Shown in pieces: positions 61,823 to 64,000 of a stretch of 64,000 nt of DNA; the first letter of the stretch is position 1, and the number at the start of each line of letters is the position of its first letter. The position numbers were made by a program, and so were the translations under genes. The DNA is taken from NCBI RefSeq assembly GCF_016756395.1, contig NZ_AP018365.1, positions 5,583,001 to 5,647,000 on the forward strand, in the 5' to 3' direction. The notes below the pieces were generated by a model that saw only the letters and a program-made list of their open reading frames with translations, was not told where the DNA came from and searched no databases. The stretch is from Streptomyces sp. SN-593 (GTDB lineage Bacteria; Actinomycetota; Actinomycetes; Streptomycetales; Streptomycetaceae).

Positions 61823-63783
61823 GCGCCGTCGCGCCCGGCGCCTTCGTGCTGCCGGCGGACGACCGGGCGCGCTCGCCCCTGACCGGCTGGACGCGCGCGC
61901 ACTGGGAGGCCGTCGGCCGGCGCTGGCTGTCGCGGATCGAGCCCTACGACAGTCCCGGCGGCGCCCTGCCGCGGCTGCCCGGTCGCGTCACCGGCGACGG
62001 CGAGCGGCGGGAGAGCATGGAGACGGTCGGGCGGTCCTTCCTGCTCGCCGCCCCGCTCATCGCCGGCGCCCGGGGCGACGAGGCCGAGGCGCTGACCGAG
62101 CGGTACGCCCGCGCCCTGCTGGCCGGGACGCAGCCCGACGGCGCCGAGTCCTGGCCCCGCGGCGTCACCTGCCGGGCCCCGGTCACCGGGGTGACGAACT
62201 CGATCGTCGAGGCCGCGAACATCGCCTTCGGGCTGTACGTCAGCCGGGACCGGCTCTGGGAGCGGCTGACGCCCGCCGAGCGGCGGCGGATCGCCGACTG
62301 GCTGCGCCACCACGCCCGGCTGGAGGTCTGGCACAACAACTGGCAGCTCTTCCCGGCGATGGCGGAGGGCTTCCTGCGCTCGGTCGGCGAGGACGTCTCC
62401 GGCTGCACCGGCACGCGCAACGTCCGCCGCGTCGAGTCCTGGTACCTCGAACAGGGCTGGTACACCGACGGCCCCGAGCACGCGATCGACCACTACAACG
62501 CGTGGGCCATCCACCCCTACCTGTGGGCGTGGTACCGGATGACCGGCCGGACCGCGACGGCGGACGGCGCGCGCCACCTCGAACGGCTCGGCGCGTTCGC
62601 CGAGTCCTGGGCGGACACCGTCGCGCCGGACGGCTCCCTGCTGCACGTCGGCCGGTCGCTCACCTACCGGTCGGCGGCGCTGGCGGCGCTGTGGTGCGCG
62701 GAGATCTCCGGGGTCAACCCGCTGACGCCCGGCGCCACCCGGCGGCTCGCGTCGGGGGTGCTCGCCCGGTTCACCGACGCCGGCGTGGGTGTCGAGCGGC
62801 CGCCGGACCTCGGCTGGTACCGCCCCTACGAGCCGATCGCGCAGACCTACAGCGGGTTCGGTTCGCCCTACCTGGCGGGCATCGGGTTCCTGGGGCTGGC
62901 CCTCGACCGGGACGCCCCGGTGTGGACGGCGGTCGAGGAACCCCAGCCGACCGAGGGCGGGCCGCGGACCCGGGTCATGCCGTCGCTGGGGTGGCTGCTG
63001 CGGACGCAGCGGGACGGCATTGTCCGGCTGGTGAACCACGGCAGCGACCACTGCGAGATCCCGGTCGAGCCGACCCGGGCCGACCCGGACGACCCGCACT
63101 ACGCGAAGCTCGGCTACTCCAGCCACACCGCGCCCGGCACGGCGGCCGGCTGGACCTCCAACGTCGACGGGCACCTCGCGCTGCTCGACACCGGCGGGCG
63201 GGCCAGCCACCGCGGCGTCATCCGCGCGATGCGCGTGCAGGGGCCGGTCGCCGGGTCGGTCCACCTGCCGCAGATCGACGGCCGCCTGCTGCCCGGGTGC
63301 AGCGTGGTCAGCGTCAGCATCCTGGAGGGGGACCTCGAACTGCGCGCCCACCTCGTGCGGGCACCGCGGCCGTACCCGGTGCGCGAGGGCGGCTGGGCGG
63401 TCGCCGACGGGGCGGCCCCCGAGGCGTCCACGGACGCGAAGGCCCTCACCGCCGCCGTGTCCCGCGCCGACGGCCTCACCTCGACGGTCGTCGGCCTGCA
63501 CGGCTGGACCGGCGCGGCCACCCACGCCGAGCTGGACACCAACGCCATGGGCCCGTGCTCCGCGGTGCCGGTGCTCACCGCCACGGCCGGCACCCCGGCC
63601 ACGGTGCTCGTCTCCCTCCACGCCCTCACCCGCGCGGCACCGCCCCCCGCCGACCTGGCGGCCGCGGTCCGCGTGGAGATCGAGGGCACCGCTGTGCGCG
63701 CCCACTGGTCGACGGGCACGCACCACACCCTCGACCTCGCCGCCTTCGTCCCCTGGGACGGGGTCGTGCCCGCCCCGCGCTGA
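61819..63783 (+). CDS. DUF2264 protein, large cytoplasmic
   Basis: A 654-residue protein. The N-terminal 380 residues are the DUF2264 (alpha/alpha)-barrel: TGWTRAHWEAVGRRWLSRIEPY, then VEVWHNNWQLFP-like and GWYTDGPEHAIDHYNAWAIHP motifs; the C-terminal half is beta-rich (VNHGSDHCEIPVEPTRADPDD). The fold suggests a glycoside hydrolase or lyase on unsaturated sugars, but activity is unproven. No signal. GTG at 61819 overlapping the GH43-like stop. Confidence 0.88.
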   Translation: MSAVAPGAFVLPADDRARSPLTGWTRAHWEAVGRRWLSRIEPYDSPGGALPRLPGRVTGDGERRESMETVGRSFLLAAPLIAGARGDEAEALTERYARALLAGTQPDGAESWPRGVTCRAPVTGVTNSIVEAANIAFGLYVSRDRLWERLTPAERRRIADWLRHHARLEVWHNNWQLFPAMAEGFLRSVGEDVSGCTGTRNVRRVESWYLEQGWYTDGPEHAIDHYNAWAIHPYLWAWYRMTGRTATADGARHLERLGAFAESWADTVAPDGSLLHVGRSLTYRSAALAALWCAEISGVNPLTPGATRRLASGVLARFTDAGVGVERPPDLGWYRPYEPIAQTYSGFGSPYLAGIGFLGLALDRDAPVWTAVEEPQPTEGGPRTRVMPSLGWLLRTQRDGIVRLVNHGSDHCEIPVEPTRADPDDPHYAKLGYSSHTAPGTAAGWTSNVDGHLALLDTGGRASHRGVIRAMRVQGPVAGSVHLPQIDGRLLPGCSVVSVSILEGDLELRAHLVRAPRPYPVREGGWAVADGAAPEASTDAKALTAAVSRADGLTSTVVGLHGWTGAATHAELDTNAMGPCSAVPVLTATAGTPATVLVSLHALTRAAPPPADLAAAVRVEIEGTAVRAHWSTGTHHTLDLAAFVPWDGVVPAPR

Positions 63784-63819
63784 CCACCGGGGCGGCCGGC
63801 GGGGAGAAGCCGGGACGCA

Positions 63820-63860
63820 GACGAAGCCGCGTCCCCCGATGCGGGGGACGCGGCTTCGTC
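63820..63860. terminator. Bidirectional terminator at the right end of the carbohydrate locus
   Basis: A perfect 18-bp stem (63820-63837 with 63843-63860) and 5-nt loop between the DUF2264 gene (+) and the DUF3107 gene (-). Confidence 0.9.
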
Positions 63861-63878
63861 GTGCGGAGAGCCGCCGGG

Positions 63879-64000
63879 CTAGAGCGCGGCGCCGAAGCCG
63901 ACGCGACGGGTCGCGGGCTCGCCGATCTCCACGTAGGCGAGGCGGTCGGCGGGGACCAGGACCTTGCGGCCGTGCTCGTCCACCAGGCTCAGCAGCTTGC
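63879..64000 (-). CDS. DUF3107 protein (Rv3208A/TB9.4-like), C-terminal part only
   Basis: Cut by the right edge; the TAG stop is at 63879-63881 and the last 40 residues read KLLSLVDEHGRKVLVPADRL then AYVEIGEPATRRVGFGAAL. This is the typical end of the DUF3107 family, small ATP-linked actinobacterial proteins. In mycobacteria it lies close to rhlE and the ferritin-like gene. Here it is 13 kb away from those genes. Confidence 0.92.
   Translation of the reverse strand, partial: KLLSLVDEHGRKVLVPADRLAYVEIGEPATRRVGFGAAL

Noticed and set aside
51055-63783. Carbohydrate locus as a recent mobile island
   Set aside because: No integrase, transposase, tRNA gene or flanking direct repeat was seen and base composition is close to that of the surroundings; accessory insertion is suggested by gene order only.
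1-64000. tRNA or rRNA genes, CRISPR arrays, insertion sequences, prophage genes, replication origin
   Set aside because: No cloverleaf-like sequence, regular spacer-repeat array, transposase, integrase or DnaA-box cluster was noticed on either strand; a tRNA scan would be needed to exclude tRNAs fully.

Overview
The window is one continuous stretch of a high-GC actinobacterial chromosome, most likely Streptomyces or a close relative. Supporting signs are the strong G/C third-position bias, many GTG starts, ATGA/GTGA overlaps, and actinobacterial genes such as mshB, a 7Fe ferredoxin, a DUF3117 protein, a sigE/rseA/tatB group and a DUF3107 protein. No rRNA, tRNA, CRISPR array, insertion sequence, integrase or replication origin was seen. 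Family assignments come from reading motifs by eye, without any database search.

1-11.7 kb, peptide uptake. The end of one dipeptide/oligopeptide ABC operon (permease end, DppD, DppF; + strand) converges on a complete second operon on the - strand. The second has the gene order permease, lipoprotein, permease, ATPase, ATPase, as in the Streptomyces bldK locus. A long hairpin separates the two operons. An S9-type peptidase lies upstream of the second.

11.9-23.5 kb: a small membrane protein, mycothiol biosynthesis (mshB), a DUF6113-like membrane protein, a large low-complexity membrane protein with a YoaR/VanW-like outer domain, and a split two-component/ABC exporter module (ATPase, permease, histidine kinase on -; NTF2-like protein and response regulator on +). 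A SirB1-like gene and an Rv0428c-like acetyltransferase follow.

23.6-50.9 kb: conserved core genes whose order resembles the mycobacterial blocks around dapE-folP2-tagA-Rv1211, Rv1220c-sigE-rseA-tatB-mrp-corA and the rhlE region. They cover lysine/DAP synthesis (dapC, dapE), ferredoxin, a LOG protein, a FolP2-like protein, a DivIVA-like protein, 3-methyladenine DNA glycosylase, envelope stress control, Tat export, Fe-S assembly (Mrp), Mg2+-linked proteins (MgtE-N/CBS protein, CorA with an unusual leader), a PHP phosphoesterase, a MarC protein and a DEAD-box helicase with a structured leader and an apparent CTG start.

51.0-63.8 kb: an accessory carbohydrate locus between the helicase-side genes and the DUF3107 gene. 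On the - strand are two LplB/LplC-type permeases, a Tat-exported lipoprotein, a heparinase II/III-like protein and a secreted DUF4832-like protein. On the + strand are a regulator with a DeoR-type HTH and a LacI-type sensor, a 2-hydroxyacid dehydrogenase, a GH43-like hydrolase and a DUF2264 protein. An inverted repeat sits between the -35 and -10 of the divergent transport promoter. No ATPase is encoded, so a shared ATPase such as MsiK is implied. This locus is the best candidate for an undescribed system: uptake and intracellular degradation of what may be an acidic oligosaccharide.
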